Made by a program: the position numbers and the translations under genes. From contig NZ_NRRR01000002.1 in NCBI RefSeq assembly GCF_016583765.1, forward strand, positions 186,001 through 250,000: a DNA stretch of 64,000 nt, read 5' to 3'. The stretch's first letter is position 1; the number at the start of each line of letters is the position of its first letter. Positions 1-9,914 of this stretch are shown piece after piece. The notes beneath the pieces were generated by a model. It did not search any database and had not been told where the DNA came from. It worked only from the letters and a program-made list of their open reading frames with translations. Source of the stretch: Chromatium weissei. Its GTDB lineage: Bacteria > Pseudomonadota > Gammaproteobacteria > Chromatiales > Chromatiaceae.

Positions 1-622
1 ATTCAGCGCGATGCTGCGGAGCGCGCGCAAATTTTAATAGACGATACGGCAATGGTTCGATAGTCGCCGCACGAATCAAGACGCTCATCGGTTGCCCAGT
101 TAATAATTGAACTTCTAATGCGCGTTGAATACGTTGCGGATCATTCGGATGAATGTGCGCAGCAGTGACGGGATCAAGCGCGGTTAAACGTGCATGAAGC
201 GCCGCCCAGCCATTAACCGCCGCTTCTTTCGCTAACGTGCGCCGCAATTCAGCATTGGCGCTCGGTAATACCGCCAAACCCTGCTGCAAAGCGCGGAAAT
301 ACAACATCGTGCCGCCTACCAACAACGGAATGCGTCCCTTTGCGGTGATTTCCGCCATTGCCACCAGCGCATCGTGACGAAACCGCGCCGTCGAATACGC
401 CTCAATTGGATCAACCAGATCAATCAATTGATGCGGAGCCGCAGCCAATTGCTCAGGATTTGGTTTCGCAGTGCCAATATCCATGCCACGATAGACCATT
501 GCTGAATCCACACTAATAATGTCGCACGGCAATTGGCGTACTAATTCCAGCGCCAGCGCAGTTTTTCCCGCAGCGGTTGGTCCCATCAATACAATTGCCC
601 ATGGCTTTGGAGCACTATTCAT
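1..622 (-). CDS. miaA: tRNA dimethylallyltransferase MiaA (partial, 3' end outside window)
   Basis: Transfers a dimethylallyl group to A37 of tRNAs reading UNN codons. The reverse-strand frame is open from an ATG at 620-622 to the window edge, giving about 207 of the usual ~310 residues. The N-terminus carries the P-loop GPTAAGKT (residues 14-21), then the family signatures [18 protein letters not shown] and [13 protein letters not shown]. The C-terminal third is missing only because the window ends. Its ATG overlaps the ATG of the divergent neighbour within a single CATG. Family assignment is secure. Confidence 0.95.
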   Translation of the reverse strand, partial: MNSAPKPWAIVLMGPTAAGKTALALELVRQLPCDIISVDSAMVYRGMDIGTAKPNPEQLAAAPHQLIDLVDPIEAYSTARFRHDALVAMAEITAKGRIPLLVGGTMLYFRALQQGLAVLPSANAELRRTLAKEAAVNGWAALHARLTALDPVTAAHIHPNDPQRIQRALEVQLLTGQPMSVLIRAATIEPLPYRLLKFARAPQHRAE

Positions 623-944
623 GTCTGCACTTACCGATTTAATTCACGAATTAACCATTGCTACTAATCAAATGAAACAGGCGGCAGTCACTGATGATTG
701 GATTCTAGTTGAACAAATTCAAAAACGCCGAAGACGCTTGTTAGAACAAATCACCGCGCAATCAACTGCACTTAATACCGCAGAAAGAATGGAATTGCGT
801 ATTGTGCGCGAGCAGGAAGCCGCAATTGCGGCGCGTGCCGGAGCGCATCATCAAGCCTTGCGTGAGGCGCTTGCTGCTGATTCACATGCACCTAAAAAAT
901 TTCATTCTGATCGAATGCGTAAAGCCTACGGTTGCGATCAATAA
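621..944 (+). CDS. FliT-like small helical protein
   Basis: 107 residues starting [17 protein letters not shown]. It is predicted to be almost wholly helical, with a basic stretch [11 protein letters not shown] around residue 36 and a heptad-like Glu/Arg/Ala-rich second half. Size and composition resemble FliT-type flagellar chaperones, but no diagnostic residue is visible, so the family is tentative. An upstream in-frame ATG at 519 lies inside miaA on the other strand; the ATG at 621 is preferred because it ends the overlap. No flagellar gene is nearby. Confidence 0.55.
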   Translation: MSALTDLIHELTIATNQMKQAAVTDDWILVEQIQKRRRRLLEQITAQSTALNTAERMELRIVREQEAAIAARAGAHHQALREALAADSHAPKKFHSDRMRKAYGCDQ

Positions 945-976
945 ATGTCTGTTTTTTCAATTCACGGTAATTCACT

Positions 977-1873
977 ATGACGAATACAAATGCTTCTTCA
1001 ATTCCACTGAAAAACACACATCAATTTCTCGATGTCAATGGTTTTCGTGTGCATTATCAGCGCGTTGGTTCTGGTTCAACGTTGATTTTATTATTGCACG
1101 GCAGCTTTTTAAGTCTGCGTTCATGGCGACATGTGCTCACAAAATTAAGCAATGACGCGACCGTTGTTGCCATTGATCGTCCGGTGTGCGGATTCACTTC
1201 GCGTCCAATACCAAAAAGCAATGGCGCGGCGCTTTATAGTGCTGAAGCGCAAAGCGATTTAATTGCGGCGCTCATTGAACAACTCGGTTTTGAACGCGCT
1301 ATTCTGATTGGTCATTCCACTGGTGGAACGGTGGCGCTATTGACTGCGTTGCGTCATTCCAATCGCGTGCAGGCGCTGGTGCTGGTCGGCGCGATGATTT
1401 ACAGCGGTTATGCGACCAGCCAATTGCCGATGCCGGTGCAGCGCATGATGACGACACTTAAGCCGTTGTTTGTAAAGCTGATGCGCGTGATGATTCAACG
1501 TTTGTACACCAAGGCACTGCGGGCACTTTGGCATCATCAGGAACGTTTTACCGATGACGACATTGCTGCTTATCGTGCTGATTTTATGATTGATTCTTGG
1601 GATCGCGCCTTTTTCGAGTCCTTTTTGGCGACGCATCGTTTGAATTTGGATGCGCGGCTGTCAGAGCTGATGCAGCCGGTGTTGGTCGTCAGCGGTGAAC
1701 AGGATCGCGCAGTGAAACTGGTTGAAAGTCAACGGTTAGCAAATGAATTGCCCAATGCGAAATTGGTGGTTATTTCCGATTGCGGTCACATTCCACATGA
1801 AGAAACGCCTGACGCATTTCTTGCTGCCGTGAATGCGTTTTTGCAGCAGCAGATTGATTCCAATTCGCAGTAA
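977..1873 (+). CDS. alpha/beta-fold hydrolase
   Basis: 298-residue cytoplasmic alpha/beta hydrolase of unknown substrate. The oxyanion-hole segment LLLHGSF lies near residues 38-44. The nucleophile elbow GHSTGG places the catalytic Ser at 114. The acid is in SGEQDRAV and the catalytic His in DCGHIPHEE near the C-terminus, so the triad is complete. It starts 32 bases after the FliT-like gene on the same strand and ends 9 bases from the convergent HAD gene. Nothing fixes the substrate; the fold is certain. Confidence 0.85.
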   Translation: MTNTNASSIPLKNTHQFLDVNGFRVHYQRVGSGSTLILLLHGSFLSLRSWRHVLTKLSNDATVVAIDRPVCGFTSRPIPKSNGAALYSAEAQSDLIAALIEQLGFERAILIGHSTGGTVALLTALRHSNRVQALVLVGAMIYSGYATSQLPMPVQRMMTTLKPLFVKLMRVMIQRLYTKALRALWHHQERFTDDDIAAYRADFMIDSWDRAFFESFLATHRLNLDARLSELMQPVLVVSGEQDRAVKLVESQRLANELPNAKLVVISDCGHIPHEETPDAFLAAVNAFLQQQIDSNSQ

Positions 1874-1882
1874 CGCATTCAT

Positions 1883-2554
1883 TTATTGCGCATTATTTTC
1901 ATCACGCAACGACACAATTTGCCAGCCCCGCGCTGTAGCGACGGCGCGGAGTTGCGCATCAGGATCGACGGCAATCGGACGCGTCACCCGTTCCAATAAC
2001 GGCAAATCATTGTGTGAATCGCTGTAAAACGTGCTGTCACGCCAATCGCCGCCGTGCGCTGCCAGCCACTGTTCCAACCGCGTCACCTTGCCTTCACGAA
2101 ACGCCGGAACACCAGCTACTTCACCAGTATATTGTCCATTGATTTCAGCGGGTTCGGTCGCAATCAAATGCGCGACACCGAAGCGTTCGGCGATGGGCGC
2201 AGTCACAAACGCATTGGTGGCCGTGATGATGACGAGCGTGTCGCCCGCGGCTTGATGTGCGGCGATCAACGCTCGCGCTGCCGGTAGCATGATCGGTTCA
2301 ATGTGCTCGGTCACAAATTGCTGGCGCAGCGTTTCGAGCAGTGAACGCGAATGTTCGCGCAGTGGACGCAGTGAAAAACGCAGAAATGCAGCAATATCAA
2401 GCGTTCCAGCGTGATAGTCGTGATAAAACTGCGCATTCTCGCGTTCATACATCGCACCGTCGACGATGCCCTGTTGTGCGAGAAAACAACCCCAAAGGTA
2501 ATCAGAATCTCCCGCCAGTAGCGTGTTATCGAGATCAAAAAGTGTGAGAGCCAT
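1883..2554 (-). CDS. HAD-superfamily phosphatase, subfamily IB (SerB/CicA-like)
   Basis: 223-residue phosphatase with all HAD motifs. The nucleophile motif is FDLDNTL at residues 6-12, motif II is in VIITATN, the motif III Lys is in REGKVTRL and motif IV is YSDSHNDLPLL. A helical cap lies between motifs I and II. Subfamily IB members hydrolyse phosphoserine, histidinol phosphate or phospholipid-type substrates; the substrate here is unknown. The frame is open further upstream to 2620, but MALTLFDLDNTL matches the family start and is preceded by AGGAG about 12 bases away. Confidence 0.85.
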   Translation of the reverse strand: MALTLFDLDNTLLAGDSDYLWGCFLAQQGIVDGAMYERENAQFYHDYHAGTLDIAAFLRFSLRPLREHSRSLLETLRQQFVTEHIEPIMLPAARALIAAHQAAGDTLVIITATNAFVTAPIAERFGVAHLIATEPAEINGQYTGEVAGVPAFREGKVTRLEQWLAAHGGDWRDSTFYSDSHNDLPLLERVTRPIAVDPDAQLRAVATARGWQIVSLRDENNAQ

Positions 2555-2721
2555 GACGGGAAAATGCTCCTGCGTTAAAGCAAATGGAAAACGTAAATGC
2601 GATGCCGTTGAATTGATCACAACCGATGTGAATTAGCAATTGCTTACACAGGCAGTCGCTTGCCCGCAACAAGCGGGATATGGAAGAATGAGTTCAGACC
2701 TGATAACAGGATAACGCTTCC

Positions 2722-3261
2722 TTGATTGATCACGACGGCTTTAGACCCAACGTCGGCATCATCCTGAGTAATCGGGATCGTCGCCTATTCTGGGGACGCC
2801 GCGTTGGACAGAATGCGTGGCAATTCCCCCAAGGTGGAATTAACGCCAATGAAACGCCGGAACAGGCGATGTACCGTGAATTGGAGGAAGAAGTTGGATT
2901 GCAATCACTGCAAGTGACGATTCTCGGTTGTACACGGGGCTGGCTCCGCTATCACCTACCTAAACGGTACATTCGCCGTCATTGCGGACCCACGTGTATT
3001 GGTCAAAAACAGGTGTGGTTTATGTTGCGCGTGGATTGCAATGAAGATGCCTTTTGTTTAGACAATACCGATAAACCCGAATTCGATGCTTGGCGCTGGG
3101 TACGTTATTGGCAGCCATTACATGAAGTGGTTTATTTTAAGCGTCATGTGTATCAACAAGCATTAGAAGAATTAGCGCCAATGTTATATCCCGATGGTAT
3201 TCCGCGCCGTGAGGATTATTTCAGTGGCGTTGCTGATTTTTTAAGACATCACCATCCTTAA
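2722..3261 (+). CDS. rppH: RNA pyrophosphohydrolase RppH (NudH)
   Basis: Removes pyrophosphate from 5'-triphosphate mRNA ends and so triggers RNase E decay. 179 residues starting from a TTG codon at the family-typical sequence [14 protein letters not shown]. The Nudix box spans [16 protein letters not shown] followed by LEEEVGL, with the metal-binding Glu residues intact. An insertion near residues 75-100 ([20 protein letters not shown]) contains extra basic residues and two Cys. It lies just upstream of ptsP; rppH-ptsP adjacency is common in gammaproteobacteria. Confidence 0.95.
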   Translation: MIDHDGFRPNVGIILSNRDRRLFWGRRVGQNAWQFPQGGINANETPEQAMYRELEEEVGLQSLQVTILGCTRGWLRYHLPKRYIRRHCGPTCIGQKQVWFMLRVDCNEDAFCLDNTDKPEFDAWRWVRYWQPLHEVVYFKRHVYQQALEELAPMLYPDGIPRREDYFSGVADFLRHHHP

Positions 3262-3314
3262 TTTGCTCCGTTTTTATTTCATTCACTTGCCGATTATTTA
3301 ATTGAGGTGCTCGT

Positions 3315-5609
3315 TTGTCTGATCGTTCCTCTGCACTTCGCATCAGTATGCTGGAATCGCTTCGACGCATTGTTCAAGAAGTCAATAATGCGCAAGACCT
3401 CGAACAGGCACTCACCATCATTGTGCGCCGCGTCAAACAGGCCGTCGGCGCTGATGTCTGCTCGGTCTATCTCAATGATGTCGATAATCGCCGTCATGTG
3501 CTGCACGCTTCCGAAGGATTGCGCGGCAATGTGGTTGGACGGCTGCGGTTGGAGCTGGGGCGCGGATTGATTGGTTTGGTGAGCGAACGCGCCGAGCCGA
3601 TTAACCTCGATGACGCGGCGACGCATCCGCGTTACGAAAACATCACCGACACCAATGAAGAGCGTTATCACGGCTTTCTCGGTGCACCGATTATTCAAAA
3701 CCGCAAGGTGCTGGGCGTGTTGGTATTGCGCCAGCGCCAGCGCCGCCATTTCGAGGAAGATGAAGTCACCTTTGTGATGACGCTGGCTTCGCAATTGGCT
3801 GGTGCAATTACCTTTGCGCGCACCAGTGGCGAATTGGCGCGTTTACAAGAAGATGGCATTCCACAACGGTTTTTACCCGGACTGCCTGCTTCACCGGGCA
3901 TCGGTATCGGTCAAGCCGTGGTGGTGTATCCGCCCGCCGATTTAGATGCCGTACCGGATCGACGCATTGAAAATTACGAAGCGGAAGAGCTTGATTTTCA
4001 ACGCGCAGTCGGTGCGGTGCTCGCAGATTTAGACCGTTTTGCCACACGCACGCAACGCTTGTTGAGCAGCGAAGACATGGCGCTATTTGATGCGTGGCGC
4101 ATGATGTTGGAAAGCGACACGCTCATTGATGGCACCTTGACGCGCATTCGCGCTGGCAACTGGGCTCCCGGTGCACTGCGCGAGACGATTTCGGAACACG
4201 TCAAAGTATTCGACAGCATGGACGATGCCTATTTGCGCGAGCGGGCATCGGATGTGCGCGATCTCGGGCGCTGCGTGTTGATGCACCTGCAAAATCTCAC
4301 CGCAGCACCGATTCAGTACGCCGCGCAAACCATTTTGGTGGGCGAAGAAATCAGCGCGATGCAAATTGCTGATGTTCCACGCGAAAAGCTGGTCGGCATC
4401 GTCTCTACCACTGGCTCCGGCTCGTCACACGTCGGCATTTTGGCTCGCGGCATGGGCGTTCCGGCAGCGATGGGCGTGGCAGATTTGCCGGTGAGTCGCG
4501 CTGAAGGGCGCGAAATGGTGGTTGATGGCTATCGCGGGCGCGTTTATGTGTCGCCGGGTCCGGCAGTGCGTTCGGAATATCAACGCCTCGCTGAAGACGA
4601 TGCCGCACTGACCAACGAATTGCAAACGCTCAGTCATCTGCCTGCCGAAACCACTGACGGTTATTTATTACCGCTATTTCTCAATACCGGCTTGGTCTCG
4701 GAAAGTCGTCCGCTCGGTATTGAAGAATCGGCTGGCGTGGGTCTCTATCGCACGGAATTACCATTTATTGTGCGCGACAGCTTTCCCGGTGAAGCCGCGC
4801 AAATGTCGAATTATCGACACGTATTAGAACTATTCGCACCGCGTCCAGTGACCATTCGCACCCTTGATATTGGCGGCGATAAACCACTGCCATATTTTCC
4901 AATGCACGAAGCCAATCCCTTTCTCGGCTGGCGCGGTATTCGTATCACCCTTGATCATCCCGAAATCTTTTTAACGCAGGTACGCGCAATTTTACGCGCA
5001 GCAATTGGATTAAATAATCTGCAAATTCTCATTCCAATGATTAGCACCGTCAGTGAAGTTGATGATGCGCTGCTATTAATTCATCGTGCGCACGACGAAT
5101 TATTGGAAGAAGGTTATCAAGTGAAAATGCCACCGGTCGGCGTAATGATTGAAGTGCCAGCAGCGGTTTATCAAGCGGAGGCGCTGGCGCGGCGCGTCGA
5201 TTTTCTATCGGTCGGCACAAACGACCTGACGCAATATCTGCTGGCGGTGGATCGCAATAATCCGCATGTCGCTAAATTATATGATGAATTTCACCCCGCG
5301 ATTTTGCGCGCACTACTGCAAATCATCACCGGCGCACGCGTACACGGGCGCGAGGTCAGCGTGTGCGGCGAAATGGCCGGCGATCCATTAGCGACCTTTC
5401 TACTGCTGGGAATGGGCGTGCACAGCCTGAGCATGGGCGCAGGCAGTTTGCTGCGCGTCAAGCGCGTCATTCGCAGCATCAGCCGCGCTCGCGCCCGTGA
5501 AGTATTGAAAGTGGCGCTGCAATGTGAGGATTCGGGTTCGGTGCGACGATTGCTGCTGGATGCGTTGGAAAGCGTGGGGCTGGGTGCGTTGGTGCGTCCG
5601 GGAAAATAG
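3315..5609 (+). CDS. ptsP: Phosphoenolpyruvate-protein phosphotransferase PtsP (nitrogen PTS enzyme I)
   Basis: Enzyme I of the nitrogen-related phosphotransferase relay; it autophosphorylates from PEP and passes phosphate to NPr. 764 residues: N-terminal GAF domain (about 1-155), phosphohistidine domain with the active His372 in GSSHVGILARGMGVPA, and a PEP-binding TIM barrel with VGTNDLTQYLLAVDRN and the catalytic Cys in VCGEMAGDP. The start is TTG at 3315, with GAGGTG six bases upstream. The partner genes ptsO and ptsN are not in the window. Confidence 0.95.
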   Translation: MSDRSSALRISMLESLRRIVQEVNNAQDLEQALTIIVRRVKQAVGADVCSVYLNDVDNRRHVLHASEGLRGNVVGRLRLELGRGLIGLVSERAEPINLDDAATHPRYENITDTNEERYHGFLGAPIIQNRKVLGVLVLRQRQRRHFEEDEVTFVMTLASQLAGAITFARTSGELARLQEDGIPQRFLPGLPASPGIGIGQAVVVYPPADLDAVPDRRIENYEAEELDFQRAVGAVLADLDRFATRTQRLLSSEDMALFDAWRMMLESDTLIDGTLTRIRAGNWAPGALRETISEHVKVFDSMDDAYLRERASDVRDLGRCVLMHLQNLTAAPIQYAAQTILVGEEISAMQIADVPREKLVGIVSTTGSGSSHVGILARGMGVPAAMGVADLPVSRAEGREMVVDGYRGRVYVSPGPAVRSEYQRLAEDDAALTNELQTLSHLPAETTDGYLLPLFLNTGLVSESRPLGIEESAGVGLYRTELPFIVRDSFPGEAAQMSNYRHVLELFAPRPVTIRTLDIGGDKPLPYFPMHEANPFLGWRGIRITLDHPEIFLTQVRAILRAAIGLNNLQILIPMISTVSEVDDALLLIHRAHDELLEEGYQVKMPPVGVMIEVPAAVYQAEALARRVDFLSVGTNDLTQYLLAVDRNNPHVAKLYDEFHPAILRALLQIITGARVHGREVSVCGEMAGDPLATFLLLGMGVHSLSMGAGSLLRVKRVIRSISRARAREVLKVALQCEDSGSVRRLLLDALESVGLGALVRPGK

Positions 5610-5685
5610 CTGTTTAATTAATTCGTTTTCACGCGCTATTGAAATAATCCGATTTCGGAATGAGTATTGAATTGAGAATAGTAAT

Positions 5686-6687
5686 GTGTTGGCTTTGAAT
5701 ACGGCTATTGATTTGTTTGCAGGCATCGGTGGTTTTAGATTAGCCCTCAACCACCACCAGCTTGATTGCGTGTATTCTAATGATCATAACACCTTTAGCT
5801 GTATAACTTATCAAGCCAACTTTGGTAAAATAGATTGTGGTGATTTAAGTCAAATTTCTGCATCCACTATTCCTCATTTTGATTTGTTGTGTGGCGGCTT
5901 TCCCTGTCAACCGTTTTCCATAGCAGGTGTTAGTAAAAAAAACTCATTAGGTAAAAAACACGGTTTTGAAGATGAAAAACAAGGCAATTTGTTTTTTGAA
6001 ATACTGAGAATTGTTGATTACCATCGTCCAAAAGTCATCCTCTTGGAAAATGTCAAAAATTTGCAAAGCCACGATCAAGGTAAAACTTGGAAAATTATTC
6101 GTTCTGAGTTATTACACCGCGATTACAGCGTATTTGCAAAAATTATTGATGGCAAATACTATGTGCCACAACACAGGGAACGTATTTTCATTGTATGCTT
6201 TGATAATAATTACTATAGAGATATTGATTTTATATTTCCAGAATATCCTGCAAAACGAATCTATGAGTTACGTGATCTCATTGAAAAACAAGTGGAAAAA
6301 AAATACACATTATCCGATAAACTGTGGCAATACTTGCAACAACATAAAGCGAATAGTCTCGCAAAAGGCAACGGTTTTGGTTTTGGTTTAATCACACCAG
6401 AAAGCGAATACACGAGAACACTGAGTGCACGTTATTATAAGGATGGATCAGAAATACTAATCGCTCAAAATGCCGCTAATCCGCGCCGATTAACACCAAG
6501 AGAATGCGCACGATTACAAGGTTTTCCTAACGACTTTGTTATTCCTGTTTCTGATGCACAAGCATATCGCCAATTTGGTAATTCAATCGTTGTTCCTGCT
6601 GTAGATGCGGTTGTACAAAGAATTAAAAAAACGGTCGATGATTATCGTATCGGCTTGTCCCGTCAAAGAAATCTATCGTTGTTTTAG
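5686..6687 (+). CDS. DNA (cytosine-5) methyltransferase of a type II restriction-modification system
   Basis: 333-residue C5-cytosine methyltransferase. Motif I is DLFAGIGGFRLAL (residues 9-21). The catalytic motif IV GFPCQPFSIAG places Cys at 74. Motif VI LLENVKN, motif VIII QHRERIF and the C-terminal RQFGNSIVVP (motif X) are all present, with a target-recognition segment between about 190 and 270. It starts with GTG at 5686; the ATG two bases earlier is in another frame. The gene is clearly more A+T-rich than its neighbours and is followed two bases later by a probable cognate endonuclease, indicating horizontal acquisition. Confidence 0.93.
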   Translation: MLALNTAIDLFAGIGGFRLALNHHQLDCVYSNDHNTFSCITYQANFGKIDCGDLSQISASTIPHFDLLCGGFPCQPFSIAGVSKKNSLGKKHGFEDEKQGNLFFEILRIVDYHRPKVILLENVKNLQSHDQGKTWKIIRSELLHRDYSVFAKIIDGKYYVPQHRERIFIVCFDNNYYRDIDFIFPEYPAKRIYELRDLIEKQVEKKYTLSDKLWQYLQQHKANSLAKGNGFGFGLITPESEYTRTLSARYYKDGSEILIAQNAANPRRLTPRECARLQGFPNDFVIPVSDAQAYRQFGNSIVVPAVDAVVQRIKKTVDDYRIGLSRQRNLSLF

Positions 6688-6689
6688 TT

Positions 6690-7430
6690 ATGCTGAATCA
6701 AGAAGAACTCAACGAACTTCAGAAAATTGAAGAAACATATTACATGCTGCCAATTTTGAAAAATTTAGACGGCTACGTTCGCAATTACGGATTGATAAAA
6801 TCGTTGGATTATCTACACGCCGTTCTGCTTGAATCAAAAAACGCGGTTGAGTTTTTGTTAGATGAGCGTGTTAAACATAGTGAAATTAAAGATAAGGCTC
6901 AAGCCAGAAAATCAATCGCTGGTAATGCGTTTTCTTCACTTATTAAATACATTTTTCTAAAACTAAAAGAAGAAGCAATACTTGCTAATAACGTTTATAT
7001 TACCTCGAATCCCAAAAAACACCATTTGATTAAAGATATGGTTACCATTTACGTTGGCGATGATACGCAAAAACCTGATATGGATATTGCGATTTACAGC
7101 GTAACCAATGAAAAGTTACACAGGTGCTTTATTTTATCGCTAAAAACTTCATTGCGGGAACGTGCCGGACAAACATATAAATGGAAGCTGCTTTTAGAAA
7201 TTGCAACTTCTGATTCTTCTCTCAAGGAAAAATATAATATCCGTTATGAACACGATACGTTGCCATTAGTTGGTTTTGCAACGGTTAATTTTTATAACGA
7301 AATAAATCAACCACAGCATCGTGGAATGTTTCGTTTTTTTGATTGTGCGTTCATTGGTAAACCGATTGAATCAGATTTCATTAGCAACCTGTCACAATTA
7401 CCGAATTTTGTGAATGCTAATTTGTTGTAA
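6690..7430 (+). CDS. Probable type II restriction endonuclease (PD-(D/E)XK-like)
   Basis: 246 residues starting two bases after the methyltransferase stop, so the pair is co-transcribed. The middle contains KPDMDIAIYS (about residues 130-139), then LSLKTSLRERAGQT and WKLLLEIA. An acidic residue on one strand followed by a Lys on the next fits a PD-(D/E)XK nuclease core, and the KTSLRER segment recalls the BsaWI-type group; that family link is from memory and uncertain. A+T-rich like the methyltransferase. The recognition sequence cannot be inferred. Endonuclease function rests mainly on position and this motif. Confidence 0.75.
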   Translation: MLNQEELNELQKIEETYYMLPILKNLDGYVRNYGLIKSLDYLHAVLLESKNAVEFLLDERVKHSEIKDKAQARKSIAGNAFSSLIKYIFLKLKEEAILANNVYITSNPKKHHLIKDMVTIYVGDDTQKPDMDIAIYSVTNEKLHRCFILSLKTSLRERAGQTYKWKLLLEIATSDSSLKEKYNIRYEHDTLPLVGFATVNFYNEINQPQHRGMFRFFDCAFIGKPIESDFISNLSQLPNFVNANLL

Positions 7431-7460
7431 TGCTTATCCAGCAATAGGTCAACAACGCCC

Positions 7461-9044
7461 ATGACCGAGTTAATTCACGAACTTTTAATTCACCAAGCCC
7501 AGCGCACACCAACCAATTCTGCGCTGCGTTTTAATAGCGTGGAATGGTCTTATCAACAACTGGCGAAAGCCGTGCAAAATACCGCAGCGTATTATTTAAC
7601 GCTGGGTTTGCAGCGCGGCGAACGTATTGCGGTTTATCTCGAAAAACGCCCGGAAACAGTGATTGCATTATTCGCAGCAGCGGCGGCTGGCGGTGTATTC
7701 GTACCCATTAACCCGTTATTAAAAGCAGAACAGGTTGCGCATATTTTAATGGATTGCAATGTGCGTATTCTGGTGACTTCTACCGACCGATTAGCATTGC
7801 TACAACCCATTCTTGCGCAGTGTATTGATCTGCAAACAATTCTCATTGTTGATCAATTGGCGGAAAATGCCAGCGCGGGCGCAATTCAATTGCGCGAGTG
7901 GAATGCACCAGCGTCAATTTCAATTCGTCAATCGCATCGTGTGATTGACGGCGATGTTGCGGCGATTCTTTACACTTCCGGCAGCACTGGGCGACCAAAA
8001 GGCGTGGTGTTGTCGCATCGCAATTTGGTTGCCGGCGCGGTCAGTGTGGCGAGTTATCTCGAAAATCGTGCGGAGGATCGAATTTTGTCGGTGTTGCCGC
8101 TGAGTTTCGATTACGGATTGAGCCAGCTCACGACGGCATTTCGCGTCGGTGCGTGTGCGGTGTTGATGAATTATCTGTTGCCGCGTGACGTGATTCGCGC
8201 TGTCGTCAAAGAGCGCATCACTGGATTGGCTGCCGTGCCGCCGCTGTGGATTCAGCTTGCCGAACTCGAATGGCCGAAAACCGTCGGCGAACATCTGCGT
8301 TATTTCACCAATTCCGGCGGCGCGATGCCGAGCGCCACACTGGCCGCATTACGCGCTAAGTTACCGCAAACTAAACCGTTTTTAATGTACGGATTGACCG
8401 AGGCCTTTCGTTCAACCTATTTGCCGCCGGAGGAAATCGACCGTCGTCCCGGATCGATGGGGCGCGCCATTCCGAACGCCGAGATTATGGTGGTGCGTGA
8501 AGATGGCTCGCCATGTGCGGCGGGCGAATCGGGTGAATTGGTGCATCGCGGCGTTCACGTGGCGCTCGGTTATTGGAATGACGCGGAGAAAACCGCCGAG
8601 CGATTCAAACCCGCGCCCGGTCAACCAACTGAATTGCCACTCACGGAAATTGCGGTGTGGTCGGGCGACACGGTGACGCAAGATGCTGATGGTTATCTCT
8701 ATTTTGTCGGTCGCCGCGATGAAATGATTAAAACCTCCGGCTATCGCGTCAGTCCGACTGAAATCGAAGAAATCATTTATGCCACTGATTTGGTTACTGA
8801 AGTTGCCGCGCTGGGTGTGGCGCATTCGACACTTGGTCAAGCAGTGGTGCTCGCTGTATACGCACCGGCTGCCAATGCCGATCTCAATACAGAATTGCTT
8901 GCCGCATGTCAGACGCAATTGCCCGCATTCATGCAACCCGCCCGTATTCTGATTTATTCAGAACCGCTGCCACGCAATCCGAATGGCAAAATTGATCGTA
9001 AACGGCTGGCATTGGAATTGGCTGATTTACTGATGAATAAATGA
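7461..9044 (+). CDS. AMP-forming acyl-CoA/acyl-ACP ligase, exosortase A system-associated
   Basis: 527-residue adenylate-forming ligase. It carries the nucleotide motif LYTSGSTGRPKGV (about residues 170-182), the segment LMYGLTEAFRSTYLPP, the hinge GYRVSPTEIEE and the C-terminal catalytic Lys in PRNPNGKIDRK. Overall sequence, including PINPLLKAEQVAHILMDCNV, matches the ligase that accompanies exosortase-A/PEP-CTERM loci (TIGR03098 type, from memory). The usual partner decarboxylase lies 0.9 kb downstream, but no exosortase or carrier protein is here. It follows the restriction-modification insert by 30 bases, so the insert may have separated it from its native promoter. Confidence 0.88.
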   Translation: MTELIHELLIHQAQRTPTNSALRFNSVEWSYQQLAKAVQNTAAYYLTLGLQRGERIAVYLEKRPETVIALFAAAAAGGVFVPINPLLKAEQVAHILMDCNVRILVTSTDRLALLQPILAQCIDLQTILIVDQLAENASAGAIQLREWNAPASISIRQSHRVIDGDVAAILYTSGSTGRPKGVVLSHRNLVAGAVSVASYLENRAEDRILSVLPLSFDYGLSQLTTAFRVGACAVLMNYLLPRDVIRAVVKERITGLAAVPPLWIQLAELEWPKTVGEHLRYFTNSGGAMPSATLAALRAKLPQTKPFLMYGLTEAFRSTYLPPEEIDRRPGSMGRAIPNAEIMVVREDGSPCAAGESGELVHRGVHVALGYWNDAEKTAERFKPAPGQPTELPLTEIAVWSGDTVTQDADGYLYFVGRRDEMIKTSGYRVSPTEIEEIIYATDLVTEVAALGVAHSTLGQAVVLAVYAPAANADLNTELLAACQTQLPAFMQPARILIYSEPLPRNPNGKIDRKRLALELADLLMNK

Positions 9045-9134
9045 ATTGCAAATGATGCTTTGTTTTGTATGAAAATAAGTGAATCTATTTGAACTAAACG
9101 AATCTTTTAACAATTTGCGATGGAGCCTGTGCTA

Positions 9135-9899
9135 ATGCGTATTTTATCTATTAAACCAGTATTCACGACAACGATAGCCATCGTTGCAATTCATCTCGCA
9201 GGCTGTCAAACCATGTCCGCAGCAGACATGATGAGCACCGGAACCAGTGTATTGGAAGCGACATCAATAACGGATGCGCAAATGATGCAGGAAGCGCAAA
9301 TTGCAGCGGTCTCTTTAGATCAAAATAACACGCTCGCAGCGGCGAACAGCAAATACCAAAAACGCGTGAATAACCTCGCCAAACATTTGAAAGCAGTGGA
9401 CGGCATTCCATTGAACATTAAGGTTTATATGACCAGCGATATAAATGCGTTTGCGATGCCAGACGGAACCATTCGCGTCTATTCTGGATTGATGGATGCG
9501 ATGAATGACGATGAATTGCTGTTTATTATTGGCCATGAAGTCGGTCATGTTGCGAAGGGTCACACAAAACAAAGAATACGCACTTCATTACTGACTAAAG
9601 TGGGTCGAGAGGTCATTACTAAAACTGCTGGTCAACAGCTTGCGGTGTTGACTGCATCACAACTCGGTGATTTCACGGAAAAAGTGATTAACGCGCAGTT
9701 CTCACAAAAGAATGAACGTGAGGCAGATGATTATGGATTAGAGGTATTAAAACAGAGCGGTAAAAATTCAGAAGGCGCGGCCACGGCATTAGAAAAACTC
9801 GCGGCGATGGGTGACAGCAATTCAACCTTTGTCACGCAAATGTTATCGACGCATCCTGAACCAAAAGCGCGTGCAGCACGAATTAGAAAAGCGATTTAA
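9135..9899 (+). CDS. M48-family metalloprotease lipoprotein
   Basis: 254-residue zinc protease likely anchored in a membrane facing the periplasm (LoiP/YggG type). It has a signal peptide with lipobox LAGC (Cys near residue 23), the zinc motif HEVGHVAKGH and the third ligand in NEREADDYG, followed by STHPEPKARAARI, typical of the family. ATG at 9135 is chosen over the in-frame ATG at 9120 because GGAG at 9122-9125 lies nine bases upstream of it. It sits between two exosortase-associated genes, but its own terminator (9915-9950) suggests a separate transcript. Confidence 0.9.
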   Translation: MRILSIKPVFTTTIAIVAIHLAGCQTMSAADMMSTGTSVLEATSITDAQMMQEAQIAAVSLDQNNTLAAANSKYQKRVNNLAKHLKAVDGIPLNIKVYMTSDINAFAMPDGTIRVYSGLMDAMNDDELLFIIGHEVGHVAKGHTKQRIRTSLLTKVGREVITKTAGQQLAVLTASQLGDFTEKVINAQFSQKNEREADDYGLEVLKQSGKNSEGAATALEKLAAMGDSNSTFVTQMLSTHPEPKARAARIRKAI

Positions 9900-9914
9900 C
9901 TTGTGTCTCATTTC

